Positions 6,599 through 6,766 of a stretch of 6,766 nucleotides of DNA are shown one piece after another. Position numbers and translations under genes: made by a program. The notes beneath the pieces were generated by a model, which saw nothing but the letters and a program-made list of their open reading frames with translations, was not told the DNA's origin and ran no database searches. Positions within the stretch are counted from its first letter, which is position 1, and each line of letters begins with the position of its first letter. The DNA is from Ramlibacter sp. (lineage in GTDB: Bacteria > Pseudomonadota > Gammaproteobacteria > Burkholderiales > Burkholderiaceae_C): contig JAQGMT010000243.1 in the NCBI GenBank assembly GCA_028292185.1, positions 1 through 6,766 on the forward strand. Reading direction: 5' to 3'.

Positions 6599-6766
6599 TG
6601 CGCAGCAGACGCGGGGGCTTGCGCGTCACGGCGGCGGCGCCGCTCGCCACCGCTGCCCGCTTGACGCGGTGAACTGGCGCTCGCATCGGGCCCGGCACCT
6701 GCCGGCACTGCGCCTGCAGCGCCCCCGGACGCAGCGCCACCCGGCCCCGACGCAGCCCCGCGCCTG
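6595..6766 (-). CDS. mdtA: C-terminal end of the probable MdtA-type periplasmic adaptor (5' part outside the window)
   Basis: A frame open from the window edge to TGA at 6597-6595 gives 56 residues: a Gly/Ala/Ser/Pro-rich stretch (such as GAASGPGGAASGG), then SGGERRRRRDAQ and a final APASAAQ. None of the adaptor's conserved parts (lipoyl hairpin, beta-barrel) is present, so identity rests on three points: it lies immediately before mdtB in the order adaptor-pump-pump, the gap is short, and MdtA-type adaptors commonly end in a variable, low-complexity, basic tail. Of the three frames here, one has an internal stop and one is the upstream extension of mdtB, so this is the best candidate. In the pump, MdtA would join the MdtBC trimer to the outer-membrane channel. 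Confidence 0.7.
   Translation of the reverse strand, partial: RRGAASGPGGAASGGAAGAVPAGAGPDASASSPRQAGSGGERRRRRDAQAPASAAQ

Noticed and set aside
6567..6740. Longer mdtB start at an upstream ATG (6740)
   Set aside because: The added 58 residues do not resemble any RND N-terminus and overlap the mdtA coding end; the GTG at 6566 has a Shine-Dalgarno and gives the typical MSPSRPFILRPVAT start.

Overview
The window is a stretch of one operon read entirely on the minus strand. It encodes most of a tripartite RND multidrug efflux pump of the MdtABC (MuxABC) type. The high GC content, strongly G/C-ending codons and protein wording suggest a betaproteobacterium, most likely of the Burkholderiales; this is an inference from style, not a search result.

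In transcription order (right to left): the last 56 codons of a probable periplasmic adaptor gene, mdtA (6595-6766, cut by the window edge); a 28-base gap holding an 11-codon mini-frame that overlaps both neighbours; mdtB (3396-6566, GTG start, 1056 residues); mdtC (31-3399, ATG start, 1122 residues), overlapping mdtB by four bases (ATGA); and, 9 bases past the mdtC stop, a well-placed ATG with a ribosome binding site that probably opens the next gene (1-21, cut by the edge). MdtB and MdtC are distinct inner-membrane RND subunits. In the characterised enterobacterial system they form a B2C heterotrimer that works with MdtA and an outer-membrane channel.

The two pump genes look intact: both keep the paired Asp of TM4 and the Lys of TM10 used for proton relay. 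The unusual material lies between and inside the conserved parts. (1) The last 32 codons of mdtB are largely made of two inverted 33-base REP-like palindromes, which end 9 bases before the mdtC start codon. (2) The arm nearest mdtC reads, on the sense strand, as a short-loop G-quadruplex motif lying where the mdtC ribosome binding site should be. (3) MdtC carries an 87-residue Ala/Thr/Ser/Gly-rich insert in its second periplasmic region that MdtB lacks. (4) The mdtA-mdtB junction is bridged by a mini-frame with ATGA and GTGA overlaps. Together these suggest that subunit expression or stoichiometry could be tuned at the gene junctions; this is inference.

No tRNA, rRNA, CRISPR array, transposase, promoter or convincing terminator was seen. 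The operon promoter must lie beyond the right edge. Apart from the short junctions the window is fully coding, so there is no gene-free stretch of 300 bases.
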